Positions 9,295-22,128 of a DNA stretch of 64,000 nt are shown here, in pieces (positions within the stretch are counted from its first letter, which is position 1; each line of letters starts with the position of its first letter). Source of the stretch: Heterobasidion occidentale (taxonomy: Eukaryota > Basidiomycota > Agaricomycetes > Russulales > Bondarzewiaceae); assembly GCA_039111635.1 (NCBI GenBank), contig JBCAQO010000007.1, positions 682,001-746,000 of the forward strand, read 5' to 3'. The notes under the pieces are model-generated. The model had not been told where the DNA came from, ran no database searches, and worked only from the letters and a program-made list of their open reading frames with translations. Made by a program: the position numbers and the translations under genes.

Positions 9295-9864
9295 TTTTTG
9301 ATTTCATCATATGCTCCTTTACGTCCTCCACTGTCGTGGCTCTCTTCCACTTTTTCAAGGCTTCGGTCTCTTGTCACATGTAATCAGATGAATACGGTCG
9401 TGATTGCATGAAATGAGAATACTGCAGGAAGATCGTTGTTTCAGGTTCGCGGGCGAATATCATATCCGAAGGCGAGCTTCCACACCCCATATGACCATGA
9501 AGTCCTGCAGCGTGTCAACTCACGTCGGATGCCAGACGACGAGCGTTGAACATCTGGACGCGCCACTCCCGACAATTCGCCCGTCACTCGTAGTGGTCGT
9601 GAAAGGAAAACATCGACGTGACTGAGATAGCAGTTAGCAGAGCGAGTAACATAGCAGTTAGCAGAGCGAGTAACATCAAATAAGAAGCAAAGCAGTCGGA
9701 TCTCGCAACCGAGAACGGTGCGAGTAAGCAAAGAAAGCACAAAATGAAGAAACGACTTTCTCCGAGCATGAACACTGCTGCTGAGAAAAATTTGCGGCAT
9801 GCTCGTCAGTGCAAGGTCATCCATGGAACCCATGTGGAAAGTGCTCACCATTACTCGTCGTCCG
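9295..9864. other. Intergenic between convergent genes
   Basis: Space between the 3' ends of the LysM and TPR-CHAT genes. A perfect tandem duplication of 24 bp is present at 9627-9650 and 9651-9674. Nothing else recognised. Confidence 0.5.
9627..9674. repeat. Two tandem copies of a 24-bp unit
   Basis: The unit (ATAGCAGTTAGCAGAGCG...) is repeated directly and perfectly, about 190 bp beyond the stop codon of the TPR-CHAT gene. Confidence 0.8.
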
Positions 9865-12800
9865 TCATGCACCGATGTGGACAAATGCAGCCCATCGATG
9901 AAGAGGGACGTTTGCCTTCCTCAACGCAATGATCCCAGATCTCAGCGCCATCGCTGAATCCTTGAAATCCACCTTGGTTGGATCACCATGACGGAGCATG
10001 TACTTGTAGAATTCTCGAGAGAGAACTGGCCCATCGTCATCCGCCATTCCCCAAAGCGTCCCGACGACACTGCGAAACCCGCAGAATTGCATCGCCGCTG
10101 CCAAGTGCAGCACTTCGTCGGGTGTATGCACATAGTCGCCCGCAGCACTATGGCAGGCAGATAGGAATGCAAACTCTGCATTGGGAAGGCGGGACTGCAA
10201 GATGTCCATCACGGTCAAGTGGGAGCCTCCATAGAGCTTGAACGACGACCCGAACGGTTGGTCATCGTCCAGATGACCGTGGCAAGCAATGTGCGCCCAT
10301 GGGTGAGTTTGGAGATTCTCGAGCACTGCGTGAGGGGTCGCCTGGTCCTCGACAATGGTGTCGACAAATTCCCCGAGGGCCTTTATCCCTTTCAACTCCG
10401 CATCTACCCACCGCAGAGAGTCGTCTGGTCGACCGACAGTCAGGAGCTGGGGGTACTTAGAGCGAGGCGTAGGTACGTTCTCCCTCGCTGAGATGAGTGA
10501 AGAGAGCGTAGGAGTGTAGGAAGATGCAAAAAGATCCGGAAGACCGCGCTGGCCTGTGATGAAGGGATGAGCAGCGTGCAGCGGGAGAGAACACAGCTTT
10601 CCAGTTGGACACCACCAGATCCTGGACCTCTCGGCAACTCCGAGAATTCGAAGTTGATCGGCCACTGGCTGAGCGACGAGTTTCCACAACGCGGACAAAA
10701 TATCGTGCATCACTGCGGCGAGGGTATCCTCACCGTGTCTTCGAGCTTGGCCGAGCTGTTCGGAAAGCTTGCCAACTTCGGCATATGATGAATCGGCAAG
10801 GGGAACAAGGGTAGGCTCAGAAGTGGCATCACGAAGAATCAAAGCGTCCGATCGGTACGAGGAGACGTTGACAATGATGACAGGTCCTTCCGCGGCGGCA
10901 TGCTTCAGACGTCCAAAGGGCACTGGCTGGAGAAAGTCTGAATACCCATCGATCTGGCGAATGCGTCCCACAATATCATTCCATTCATCCGACAGGACAC
11001 GCTGTTGCTTCCATTGTTCATCCCACGTAGTGTTGAATCGTGGGGTGCGTTCTGATGCATCAGGCACGAGACGCGATTGTGAGGTGGCGAGCTGCTCCAA
11101 CTGATCGCTGACGGTCTCAAACCTGTCGGCGAGTGCTTGGTTGATGGCGCGAAGTTCCAGGACAGGATGCCTGTAGCCCTTCATTCTAGACCAAAGCAAG
11201 GCTCGTCCTTGTTCTAGCATCTCGACTGCGACATCTAGCTGGCCTTTGTCAATAGCAGACGATGCAGCATCGACTACAAGCGATGAGGAGACTCTCGTAA
11301 GGGATTTCCACTGCAACTCCAGGCTGGGACTGATGGCGAGGCCGCGCTGGAGGAGGCCCAAACATTGTACATATGCCGACAGGAGTGAGCTGTGTTGAAA
11401 CTTACGAGCCGACCATACCCATGATTGCGCATTTGAGAGCTGTTGCCTCAAACTGACGGACCGGCTGTTGATGGATGTGGCAAAGAGATCGAAGGCCTCG
11501 TTCAGATCATCCTCTCTGGATATTGCTTGACCGCGGGCCAACAAAGCGCGAGAAAGACCAGGGAGGTACAAACTATGCAGATACGAACCGACAGGGAATA
11601 TGTCAAGCGCTTCGCGATGATATTTGATTGCGTCCTCCAGGTCCTGCAGCTGCCCTGTCTGCTCGAAACGAGACTGCAAGGTGACTGCGAGGTTATCGAG
11701 GGAGCTAGACCGATTAGGATGACCAGGGGGTCGGAGAGACAGCGCTTCGCGATTGAGTTCTATCGCTTCCCCCAGATCATGCAGCTGCCCTGTCTGCTCG
11801 AAACGAGACCGCAAGCCAACTGCGAGGTTGCTGAGATAGCCGGAGCGATCAGAATGGCCACGGGGTTGGAGAGCGAGCGCTTCGCGATCCAAGTCTATTG
11901 CTTCCTCCAGGTCCTGCAGCTGCCTTGTCTGCTCGAAACGAGACCGCAAGCCAACTGCGAGGTTGTGGAGGGAACTGTATCGAGAAGAATGACCAGCGTC
12001 TCGGAGAGACAGCGCTTCGCGATGCAATTCTATACCTTCCTCTAGGTCCTGCAGCTGTCCTGTCTGCTCAAAACGAGAACGCAAATCAATTGCGAGGTTG
12101 TTAAGGGAGGTGGAGCGATCAGAATGACCAGGGGGTCGGAAAGCGAGCGCTTCGCGATCCAATTCTATCGCTTCCTCTAGGTCCTGCAGCTGCCCTGTCT
12201 GCTTGAAACGAGTCCACAAGTCCGCTGCAAGATTGATGATGGAGCTGGACCGATCAGAATGACCAGGGGATAGGACAGATAGCGCTTCGCGATCCAATTC
12301 TATCGCTTCCTCTAGGTCCTGCAGCTGCCCTGTCTGCTTGAAACGAGTCCACAAGTCCGCTGCAAGGTTGAGGAGGGAGCTGGACCGATCAGAATGACTA
12401 GGGGATAGGACAGACAGCGCTTCGCGTTCCAATTCTATCACTTCCCCTAGGTCCTGCAGCTGTCCTGTCTGCTTGAAACGAGACCATAAGTCTAATGCGA
12501 GATTGAAGAGAGAGCTGGAGCGATCAGAATGAGGGGGAGGTCGGAGAGACAGCGCTTCACGATGGAATTTTATCGCTTCCTCCAGGTCCTGCATCTGCCC
12601 TGTCTGTTCGTAACGATCCCGCAGGTCAAATGCGAGTTTGCTAAGAGAGTTGGAGCGATCAGAATAGCCATGTGGACGGACAGCGAGGGCTTCACGATCT
12701 CTATGAATGGCTTCATCGATATCGTGCGTCGGCTCAGTCTGATCAATGACAAGTGACGAGCCATACGCGGTGTCCAGAATGGTCAGGATTTCAGAAAAGT

Positions 12801-13031
12801 GCTTGACCGCGGGTGATGAAGACTTACCATGCTGGTCACCCTCTGTTGACGACCCCGAGTATGTTGTGTTCTCCACTAGACACAACGGTCGATCAGACTA
12901 TGAAACTGATGAAGACAAACTCATGAGAGTCACATACCAGCCGTTGTGCGATGAGTATATCGTCTGCCGGAGACCTCGAGATTCCAGCGTACAGCAGCGT
13001 TCAGTGCGAGCCAGTAGACGCCGAGCTGCAT
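9865..13031 (-). CDS. TPR-CHAT protein (caspase-like HetF-associated domain)
   Basis: Two exons: 13031-12938 and 12875-9865, intron 62 bp (GTATGT..CTAG), giving 1034 residues. The first exon supplies the only upstream ATG (MQLGVYWLAL...). Eight units of 45 residues of the form RSSSLLNLAxDLWxRFxQTGQLQDLEEAIELDREAL follow; these are TPR-like helix pairs. A helical linker leads to a C-terminal CHAT domain with WWCPTGKLCSLPLHAA. The putative caspase-type dyad is visible: His near 897-899 (HIACHGH) and Cys near 939 (FLSACHSA). CHAT proteins belong to the caspase/separase clan, and in bacteria a TPR-CHAT protease is switched on by a CRISPR effector. In agaricomycetes such genes are numerous and largely unstudied. 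The repeat units are near identical at DNA level, especially around 12180-12430, which points to recent unit duplication. Protease activity is inferred, not shown. Confidence 0.85.
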
Positions 13032-14126
13032 ATAACTTATATGTGATATGTCCAAACATCTCTCCTTGCTACAAGCGCTCGAGATGACCCGATATAACCT
13101 CCTCTTCAGTTCTTTTCACACGCGGTGAAAAGGAAGCTAGCTACACATCTATCGCATAGATTACTCACTGAACTTGGACACCCCGACAGTACACGAGTCA
13201 CGACGATTTATAGACTTCGAGCCACAGACCTAATGCCTTTAAACAACACTGAACCGCGGCTGATCTTCCGATGCCAAGCGTGAGCTCGGTCCACGTTTCA
13301 CAGATCCGCCGTCCATCAGGGCACAGCGACAAGCCCAGCAACGCAATACGACAGAACACGACTGGAAGAAGTTGATCGCAAAACGTGAGAGCACTGAGTT
13401 GTCGATGATCCGCAGCGATGCCGAACGATGCCGGCGCTGATGGAAACCGCCGCCCGACGCCGCTCTTGGCGGCACTCCGACAGTCTCCCAAACCACGTCG
13501 AGGCAAGGCGCATATGACCGCCCCCCGCATGTCTGCGCAGACACTCATCGCAGACAGGCTCGGTCGGCGACGCGCTGATTCTGGACCGCTTCGCGGTCTT
13601 TCCCATGAATCGGCCCTGCAGTGTACGAGAAAACACAACACTATCTGTTTCATCACCGCATCTCCGTCTCCGTCAGTCTCCGTCTCCAGTCCGTCTCCAC
13701 GCTGAGCCGACGCGTCTGTGTGCAAAATCAATCGATTTCGATCACCCGCCCTGGATTTTTCGCTCGCCGAGCCATGCAATCCATCAAGCATCAATTGGCG
13801 CACTCCCTTAGGCTACCGAGTCTCCAGGGCAGTTGTTCACGGCACGGGCGAAGTATCTCGTCGCCGTCCACGGAGACGCGCGCTGCTGCAGCTTATCTAT
13901 AAGAACGCGCCCGCAGGCGCACCGCGTCGCCATTCGCTTTTGCCTTTATTTCTGCCTGCCTGCTTGACCGCCCGTTCGCGCGTCCTTTCCTTCCTTTCCT
14001 TTCCCCGCCCTTTCGTTCTCTCGCCGCTTTGGTCGGCCCCTTGTTCGCCTTCGTCTGTTCCTTCGTTTTTTTCTTCAGCAAGTCTGTTGGGTATATCTAT
14101 TCTTTATCGAACCGCCGGACATTATC
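13032..14126. other. Intergenic, divergent promoter region
   Basis: Lies between the starts of the TPR-CHAT gene (minus) and the next gene (plus). The right half is C/T-rich with many CGTCTC repeats (around 13665-13700), and the last 200 bp before the plus-strand start are pyrimidine-rich, as is common just upstream of fungal start sites. No gene supported. Confidence 0.5.
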
Positions 14127-17100
14127 ATGCGCGCGCATACACACACGATCGGGATGGCTGCTGTTGCGGCGTGCGCAGCGTCTCTTATGAGTGGGCTTGG
14201 GGGCGTGCAGGCCGCGAACGACTGGAGCGTCCCTTGCGTGCAGGGAGTGTGCTCTTATGACGTGACGTCGCCGGACGGGAATAACGCTGCTACGCTGAAG
14301 ATCGTGCGTTCCCGCCATCTCTCTCTCTCCTCTCCTCGATTGCTCATCTCCCGACCGCGCATTATCGTCTCTGCATTTGCGATTGTTTTTCCGTCGGCGG
14401 AACGGTATCTGCTCAGTGGGGCGCGTCTGGCGCAATCTCGGATATTACGCCCGCGGCGGGGTGGCAGATCCTGTCTTGCGACCCCAACAGCATGGATCAG
14501 GACATCCGCCTCGTGTGCATGCACGACGACGCGAGCTGCGACCATCTTTTGGAAGGCGGCGCGGAGAACACCATCGTCCGTTTGCCTGAAAGCGTGCGTT
14601 TCTAACCTTTTCCCTCCTATACCTCCACGCGTTGTTGCTGTGTACGACGGGGCTGGAGCATATGCGAGCATGTGCGAGCGAACACTGACTGAGACGATGC
14701 CGTGCGACCCGATAGTGCGCCCAGATGCCGTTCGCGCGCGTCGCGCGCCAGTGGACATCGCAGGACCAGTCGCTGCCAGCAGCCGTCCGGCGGAACATCG
14801 TCAGCCGCGCCAGCGCGCCCGTGGTGCACGCGCTCGCCCTCGATACGAACTTCACGGACATCGATCCCTCCAAGTGAGTGCCCTGCGCTCACGCGCCGAC
14901 GGGGCTCTTTCCTCGCGGGGTCTTTTGTCCGATTGACTGACGAGGGAACGCGCGCGCGTCTGTGCAGGAAGGGCAACGTCTCGTTCGCGGCGCAGGGCTC
15001 AACGGTCGGCGGCGTTGGCGGTAACTCGACGGCGCAGAGACGCGACCTCCGTCATCTGTCGGTGTTCTCGCGCAAGCATCGCCGCGGCTTCTTGAGCTCG
15101 ATCGCCGACGCCTTCAAGGGCGCGCTCGACTCTATCAAACGTACGTCCATTCGCATCCTCGTATCCTTCCCCCCTTCCCTTCCCTTCCCTTCCCTTCCCT
15201 TCCCTTCCCTTCCCTTCCCTTCCCTTCCCTTCCCTTCCCTTCCCTTCCCTTCCCTTCCCTTCCCTTCCCTTCCTTCCCTTCCCTTCCCTTCCCTTCCCTT
15301 CCCTTCCCCTCCACAGTAAACCACGACGTCCGGCCGCCCTGACTTCTTTTTTGCTCCTCCCCGCGTGCTTCTTGGAACCGCAGAGCTGGACGAGTTCAAC
15401 AAGACGCTGGACAAGCAGCTGCCGCCGATCGACTTCAACAAGTCCGCGAACCTGTTCAACGCGAGCGTCAGCTGCCCCGCGAGCGCGACGAACCCCGCGG
15501 CGTTCGACGCGTCCGTGAGCGTCGACGTCGCGGGCAAGGTGCACGCGGTGGTGGACCTCGGCGTCGCCGCCGCGGGGACGATCATCCCGCCGAAGGTCTC
15601 GCACTTTGCGCTCCTCGCAGGTGCGTCTGCATCTTGTTTTGTGCGCCGCCCCCAGATGCGTGGGCGTGTGGGTGATGGACGTAGCTCATCGGTGTACCTG
15701 GGGCGGTAGGCCTCAACGCCAACGTGGGCGGGACGCTCGACGTGTCCGCGAACGCGAACGGACACCTAGACACGGGTGCAATCAAGCTCTTCGAGGTCGG
15801 GATCCCCGGCTTCGACATTCCAGGGTACGCCCGCCTCGTCCTATTCTCGTCTGCGCGGGTTCGCTAAATCCTGACACTCTGTCTGCGCGATGCAGCATAT
15901 TCACGATCGGGCCGTCGTTCAAGCTGAACGCGCAGGCGACTGGCGACCTGAACATCGACCTCGACATGAAGGTCGACATCGCGTACACGGTGAACAACGC
16001 GCAGCTGACCTTCCCGCCCAATCAGGGCGCTAGCAAGGGCGTGTTCAAGCCCGCAGACAGCAGTGCGTGCCGATTTGGATTGTTATTTCGCATCACATTT
16101 GACGACGGTCTTTGCGCACGTTTTCCTTGTTTTGTTTTGTTTTGTTTTATTTTTGTTTTTGTTTTTGTTTTGTGTGTAGATCTCGCGCTGTCGGCGAGCA
16201 GCAACTTCAACGGCGATGCGACGCTGGAGGCGCACATTATCCCGACGGTCGACGTCGGGATCAACTTCCTCGGCAAAGTGGCGTCCGCGACGGTCTTCCT
16301 CGACCTCGACGCGTCCGCCACGCTGGACATCACTGGTGCGGCGCAGGCGGGCGCGAGCGCGTCGACCAAGGCGGGCAAGGCGGCGAACGCGAGTGCGCAG
16401 GGCTGCGTGGACCTGAGCTCTGGGCTCGACGTCAATGCGGGCGCGCAGGGATCGTTCTTTGGGCTGTTCGATAAGAGCACGCAGGTGACGCTGTTTAGCA
16501 AGGACTTTGAGCTGTTCCAGGTGCGTGCTTGTGCGATTCGACGTTTCAGCACAGTGGATGAGAGTTGTTTTGACGTCGTTTTCTGGATCGGGCCCCCAGA
16601 AATGCTTCAATGCGTCGACGGGCAACGGGACGAACGCGGGCAAGACGCAGACCGGGACGGGGTCCAGCACATCCTCGAAGTCTACGGCTTCGGCTTCTGC
16701 GGGTGCCAAGGCGCTCTCCATGAGCCACTCTGCTTCGGCCTCGAGCGCAAAGTCGACCGCCATGATGCACCACTCTGCGTCCTCCAGCGGAAAGTTGTCT
16801 GCGTCGTCGATGATGCACCACTCGGCGGCCTCGAGCCCTGCGTCGTCCATGATGCACCACTCCGCGTCCGCCAGTGTCACGTCCATAGCCCACTCGGCGG
16901 CCTCCAGCTCAAAGGCGGCCTCAAACACCGCAGCTTCTGCGCACGCCTCGTCCTCTTCGATGGGCCACGCCACGTCCAGCTCCCAGGATACCGCGTCGGC
17001 CGTCGCGTCGTCCGCTGCACCCAAGGCGACGAGCATGAAGAGAGGCCGGGTAGGGGCACGGGCGTTGCGCAAGCGCGTCGCGTTCACGTGTCCCGTCGGC

Positions 17101-17231
17101 GAGCCCCCCGCCTCGTCGTTGGTCAAGGAGACCGTCAAGGCCGCTGAGTGCGTGCTCCCTTTCGCTTCTTCGTTCGTCGCCTGACCGCTGCACTTTGCAT
17201 TGACAGGCAAAAACCCAAGACCAAGGCTTAA
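14127..17231 (+). CDS. Secreted protein with Ser/Ala-rich, His-containing C-terminal tail
   Basis: Ten exons join in frame to 705 residues: 14127-14303, 14417-14593, 14716-14873, 14968-15140, 15384-15620, 15710-15824, 15896-16062, 16180-16520, 16600-17147, 17207-17231. Almost all donors are GTGCGT or GTACGT. The N-terminus is a signal peptide (MRAHTHTIGMAAVAACAASL). The middle is a beta-rich, low-charge region of alternating hydrophobic and polar residues with Cys in CSYDVTSPDG, LSCDPN, LVCMHDDASCDHL. The tail (residues about 515-640) is almost only Ser, Ala and Thr, with three repeats around MMHHSA. It resembles uncharacterised secreted agaricomycete proteins, possibly DUF7223-like; I cannot name a function. 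Wall attachment or heavy O-glycosylation of the tail is likely from its composition. Confidence 0.8.
15171..15308. repeat. Pentanucleotide microsatellite inside intron 4
   Basis: About 27 copies of CCTTC with one interruption near 15270, filling most of the 243-bp intron 4 of the secreted-protein gene. The last copies adjoin an A-rich stretch and then the acceptor at 15383. Confidence 0.9.
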
Positions 17232-17628
17232 ACAACGGTCGACGTGCGCGCACCCTGGTGCATCGATGTTCCATGGCGACGCTTATTTATGGACTCAATA
17301 TTTATCCTTATTTTTGGGGGCTTTCGTGGGTACTGTGCTCGTTTATACCAGGGACTGTTCTACCAGCGTACGTTTTTGATGTTGTAGCCACGGACTTGTC
17401 TATCACTGTCTTTACAAAAGCAGAGGCGTTTGTAGGAGATGCAAGTTCCCAAGATGCTAGCTGCCTTTTAAGAAGTGGAGCGAGCACTGTCGTACGTCGG
17501 TCGAGTAAGATCGAGAATTACAGAATTTTTAATGAGGTTGGTGTGGATGCTACAAAGAGGTATACAATGCGCTCCTAAATATCGTTTAATGCTTAGTATC
17601 GTAAATATATCATCGCGCTCCCGCGTCA
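17232..17628. other. Intergenic between convergent genes
   Basis: Holds the 3' ends of the secreted-protein gene and the GH3 gene. No gene or repeat recognised. Confidence 0.5.
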
Positions 17629-20600
17629 TCATGCGCTGATCGTCCCGGACAATCTCCCGTCCCGACTGCTCGCGCCGATCGTGAGTTTTATTGTGCCCTG
17701 GGGGCGGCGCCACGACTGTGCCACGACGTCCCAGATGGACAGATCGTATCGCGAAAGCGTGAGGAAGACACACTTCTTCTCGCCCGGGTTGAGCTCGACG
17801 TGGGTGAAGCCGCGCAGGACGGACGGAGGCTCCGCCGCCGAAACCGGGTGGTTGACGTACAGCTGGGGAATCTGGTTCGAGAAAGATCGGGATCAGCGAA
17901 CGCGCGGGCGGAGAAGGGGACGAAGGGGTGCACACCTCGCCGCCATAGACGTCTCCGACATTCTGGATGGTGAACGAGACGTTGTACGCAGGGCGGTGGA
18001 GCCAGAGCGCGGTCGAGGAGCCGACTCCGTGAGGGCCTGGTTTGCTCTTCGCCCAGTTCGCTTCGAGGTCTGCGTTTTGGTCATGGCTGCCGTCGATCTT
18101 CTTTACATCGATGTCCGAGTACTTGAACTTCGTGTAGCTAAGTCCGAAGCCAAATTCGTATCTCGGTGTGATGTTTTTCTGCGTCGATGGGAGGTATGTG
18201 AGAAGAAGCAGACATGGGCGCAGCATTGCTACTCACAGCGTCGAAATGCCTGTAGTCTATGAACAGCCTGATGGACGGAAGTGAGCAGCTGTTATCTAGG
18301 GATGACTATCATTTTACGTACCCCTCAGTGTATGGGATGCTCAGAATATCGCTCCCGCTCCCACCGGTGACAAGTTGCGCGGAGTAGTCCTCTGCATGCT
18401 TGGCTATGGTATAGGGAAGGCGACCAGTCGGGTTCCAGTCGCCATAGAGCACATCTGCGAGGGCATTGCCCGTCTCGGTAGCAGAGAGGCCGGCCCACAC
18501 GACGGCGGTGATGTTGGGGTGATCGATCCAAGGCTCAACGATCAGAGGTCCGACCGAATGCGTCACGACGATGGTGTTCTTGTTCTGCGCGGCGACAGCC
18601 AGGACGAGCTCGTCGCCATTGTTCCAAGCTGTGATATTGTTCCTTCGAATGATCAGATAGAGGATCTTGGGAGTAGTAGCGGGCGAAAGTGCTTTACCTG
18701 TCACCGTTATTTCCGTCTACAGCTGCGATGTTTTCACCAGAATCAGACTGAATTAACACGATGGCCACGTCTTTCAAAGCTGCAGCGTTACTTGCGCCTT
18801 CCAAATCCCAGTCGTTCAAGAACCACGACAGAGTTGTGTGGTCTTTGCGTGCGCGGCTTTGAATGGCCTCAAGTGGCTAGAGGAGGAGGTACGTGAGCTA
18901 AGAATAGCTTGATCTCCTCTCAAGATGAACTCACAGATACGAGGTACGAGAAATTCGCAGACCTGTATATTCCAGTTAGTGCGGAAGTCATAGCTGTGCA
19001 CAGGCTGAGACGTACCCTGATCCCCAGCCTACACCTAGGACGCCGTTCACACCGCCCTGGTAGGCGAAAGTGTTTGGCCCCAAGCCAACACCAGGACCTG
19101 CGTCCGTACCTGTGACACGTGGTGTTAGACGTCTGGAATTAATAGACAAGATTACGACTGCTTACCAACTAACACCATGCTGCGAGGTTTCTTCAATGGC
19201 AATGCTTTCTTCGTGTTCTTCAACAACACTGTGCTCGCCGCGCCGATAGTGCGCACGATTTCAGCGTGGTCACCCTGCACGTCAATGTGCTTGTTCGTCG
19301 CTTCGTCATCAGGGTTGAAAGAGTTGAAGTTGACTGCCGGGAAATCGGAGTCTTGCTCGAGCAGATACCATGCGGCCAGGATCCGAGTCGCCATATCATC
19401 CAGACGCGATTCAGGGATCGTGTTGTTCTGAACGTATGCCGTCAAATTGCCGCCAAAGTATGAGTTGTTGAGGCCGTCAAAGTTGAGATCGCCTGGCATG
19501 TCCATATCGAGGCCGGCAATGGCAGCGATCGTCGTGTGGGTTCCTCCCCAGTCGGACATGACGTCTGTAGGTGTGTCAGTAATGTTCAGCCGTCTAACAG
19601 CGAGTGTTCACATACAGCCCTGGAAGCCGAATTCTTCCTTGAGTATGTGGTTGAGGGTATAGTCATTCTCGCAGGCGTACGTGCCATTGACGAGGTCTAC
19701 CATTTATCAGTAACGCAGCAACTAGAAAGGGAGAATGATACATACTGTAGCTGCACATGACACTCGCAACTCCTGCCATAACGCTGCGAAGGAATGGCGC
19801 TGCATACAGCTCGTGCTGAGCCCTATCATCGACGTTCGAGCTTTCTTGCGTTCGCATATTCTCTTGTTCGCTGCAGAAGGGATATTGGCTATGAGCTGAC
19901 TTGTATCGTTCTAACAAACCATTGTCACGTACTTGTTGATATAATGCTTCGCGCAGGCTTGTACACCCGTCGACTGCAGACCCAGAATAGTCTCGTATGC
20001 TGCTTCGCCGCTAAGGTATGGGTCCGCGCCGAACCCTTCCCAGTTGCGCCCGCCTTGGGTGACACGGCCAAGGTTCATCATGGGACCGAGAGCAACATTG
20101 ATACCTTTGCCTCTGAACTCTTCACCCATAGCGAGACCGCGCTGGCGGATGAGCGTGCGATTCCATCTGCAATAGAAGAATGAGAACAAAGTCCAGAGAA
20201 TATCAAGCTATACGTACGTAGCGGCAGCATTGATGCCGGCAGGGAAAGCCGTGGTGTAGTCTGCGCTTCGCACACCAAGCGGGCCATCTTGCAGGCAGAG
20301 GCCAGGGAAGTTCTTGACGGCGCCGATGTTACCAACGCAGAGGCCATTTCCCCATCCAGTTCCAGTCGAAATAGAGACCTTCTCTTCGAGGGTGAAAGTC
20401 GAAACCTATTGGACAGTTGGAAATCAGAGGGGAAATGCCATGAGACGAAAAGAAAGAGAAGATCCACGTACCAGTTTTTTTGCCTTCGCGTAGGCAGAGG
20501 TCCAAGCCGGGGCAAAGTCCGGGATCACAGATGGACTACCCTCTACTGAAGGAGGGTGTTTGGGCGACGTGGATGGGTAGACTTTGGGGTCATGTGCGAC

Positions 20601-20969
20601 GGAGGAAGGCGAAGGGAAGGCAGAAAAAGTGTACGACGATATGGGAGGATGCAATATGGTACTTTCGAGAGGCGGCTCAGTCGTTGATCTAGTTGACGAA
20701 GAGGATGAGGAAGTCAAAGAGGATGTTGCGTTCACAGACGACGACGCAGTGGAAGTGGGGAACGTCGAGGTGGTACCATTGCTGGCATGAACGGAGGAGA
20801 CGGACGAAAACACCGAAGTGCCGATCGTAGATGCCGTGGACAGGGACGCGGACGCGCCGCTGACAGTCGTAGACGCTCCACCGGACTTGGATGCCGAGGA
20901 AGAAGAGCCGCTTGTCTGCGCCAAGGCATTCAGAGCGCAGGAGAGCGATACAAGAGCGAGTGTCCTCAT
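17629..20969 (-). CDS. Secreted GH3 beta-glucosidase
   Basis: Thirteen exons (minus): 20969-20472, 20405-20218, 20166-19933, 19870-19746, 19696-19616, 19564-19166, 19109-19016, 18962-18935, 18876-18698, 18642-18322, 18267-18237, 18178-17936, 17871-17629; 887 residues, all joins in frame. It starts with a signal peptide ([18 protein letters not shown]), then about 130 residues of Ser/Thr/Pro linker. The GH3 N-terminal TIM-barrel domain follows ([27 protein letters not shown]). The catalytic nucleophile is Asp380 in VMSDWGG. The GH3 C-terminal domain ([35 protein letters not shown]) and a fibronectin-III-like domain ([12 protein letters not shown] to the end) complete it. The enzyme removes glucose from the non-reducing end of cello-oligosaccharides. 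The long linker normally connects to a cellulose-binding CBM1, but no such Cys-rich module is present. Confidence 0.92.
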
Positions 20970-22128
20970 CGTAAAATGAGCAAAGGAGAGAGCAAACACG
21001 CTGAAGAGAGGGTCGACGCTGGAGATTAAGAGCAATAACCCCGCAGTCATGTGATCGCACATCTATTTACCCCACCGCTTACCAGCGCCGATCGCCCCTG
21101 GACGCCGCCAAACTCTTACCCCAGCTACGTAGGTTCGGAACGAGTTCCCGAACTTTTTAGACTGACAAAGGTACTAGATCGGCGGGCTGGCTGGTTTTCG
21201 GTATACTTCCTGGTCACAAGGTCGTCAATTTCCTTGGCGAACTTGAATTTTGGGATCACGAGCGCTCGGAAAGAGATTCAAGAAAGCGCCCGCATGTGCC
21301 TACAGCGAATGATGATAGGGCAAATTAAGTTAAAAGAATATGCGGAAGGAGGACAAACTTGAGCAGTCGTTCAGGAACATGTTGAAGGCCTGTCGACGCC
21401 CTATGTCAGAGTACTTATACCGGCGGCGTAAGTCGATTTATACTAGAAACTGCGACTGAAAACCAGCAATAGTCAGAAACGCCAACGTGTTCCCAATGTC
21501 AATACCTACCTACACTCACTGGTATCACAACGTCATCGTAGCAGAAGATGAGGTCGATGTAGAAAATCGGACATTTCGCCACCGTGTAAGGCACCGAATG
21601 CGAAATCAGCTGCCTAGCATCAACGATGCGCTTAGGGCCGACCGGGGCGAGTAGATGAGGGCTGCGGCCGAGGGCGGAGAGCTGCGGAGAGTTACAGAAA
21701 GTTACTGACGGTAGCAGGACCCATATCGGTGGATATAGGAATAACCACAGCGATAGAGAGTCATCTGATGGCTTCTGACAGTCCACCACCTGCATATGCC
21801 AATCCGACTGTGTCCAACTGAAACATACTTTATCACTGAGAGGACGTCATATTACAATCTACCCCACGGAGGCGCCGAGTAGGCAAGAAGGCGTTTGGAT
21901 CTACCAGTGGAAATTCCCCGCAACAACAAGTCAAGGCACTTGGTCCTTCAAGCCCCTTAGAAAAACTTTTGAGATTCGGATTGCGTCAGATTCGACGTGA
22001 TAAAATCAATAACGCTACTCCGTACCTTTCGGCCGATAATCGGGAGGTTGTTTGCGCAAATGACGAGTAGAAAACTCCAATAAAATCTAATTCCCATGCT
22101 CGCCCGCGGACGCATTGATCAAAAGTGA
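20970..22128. other. Intergenic
   Basis: Upstream region of the GH3 gene and downstream region of the dehydrogenase gene. No coding region, RNA gene or repeat could be supported. Confidence 0.5.

Noticed and set aside
13198..13803. Open frame of about 200 codons on the minus strand between two genes
   Set aside because: No family features, Cys- and Arg-rich composition typical of chance frames in GC-rich DNA, and overlapping open frames on both strands.
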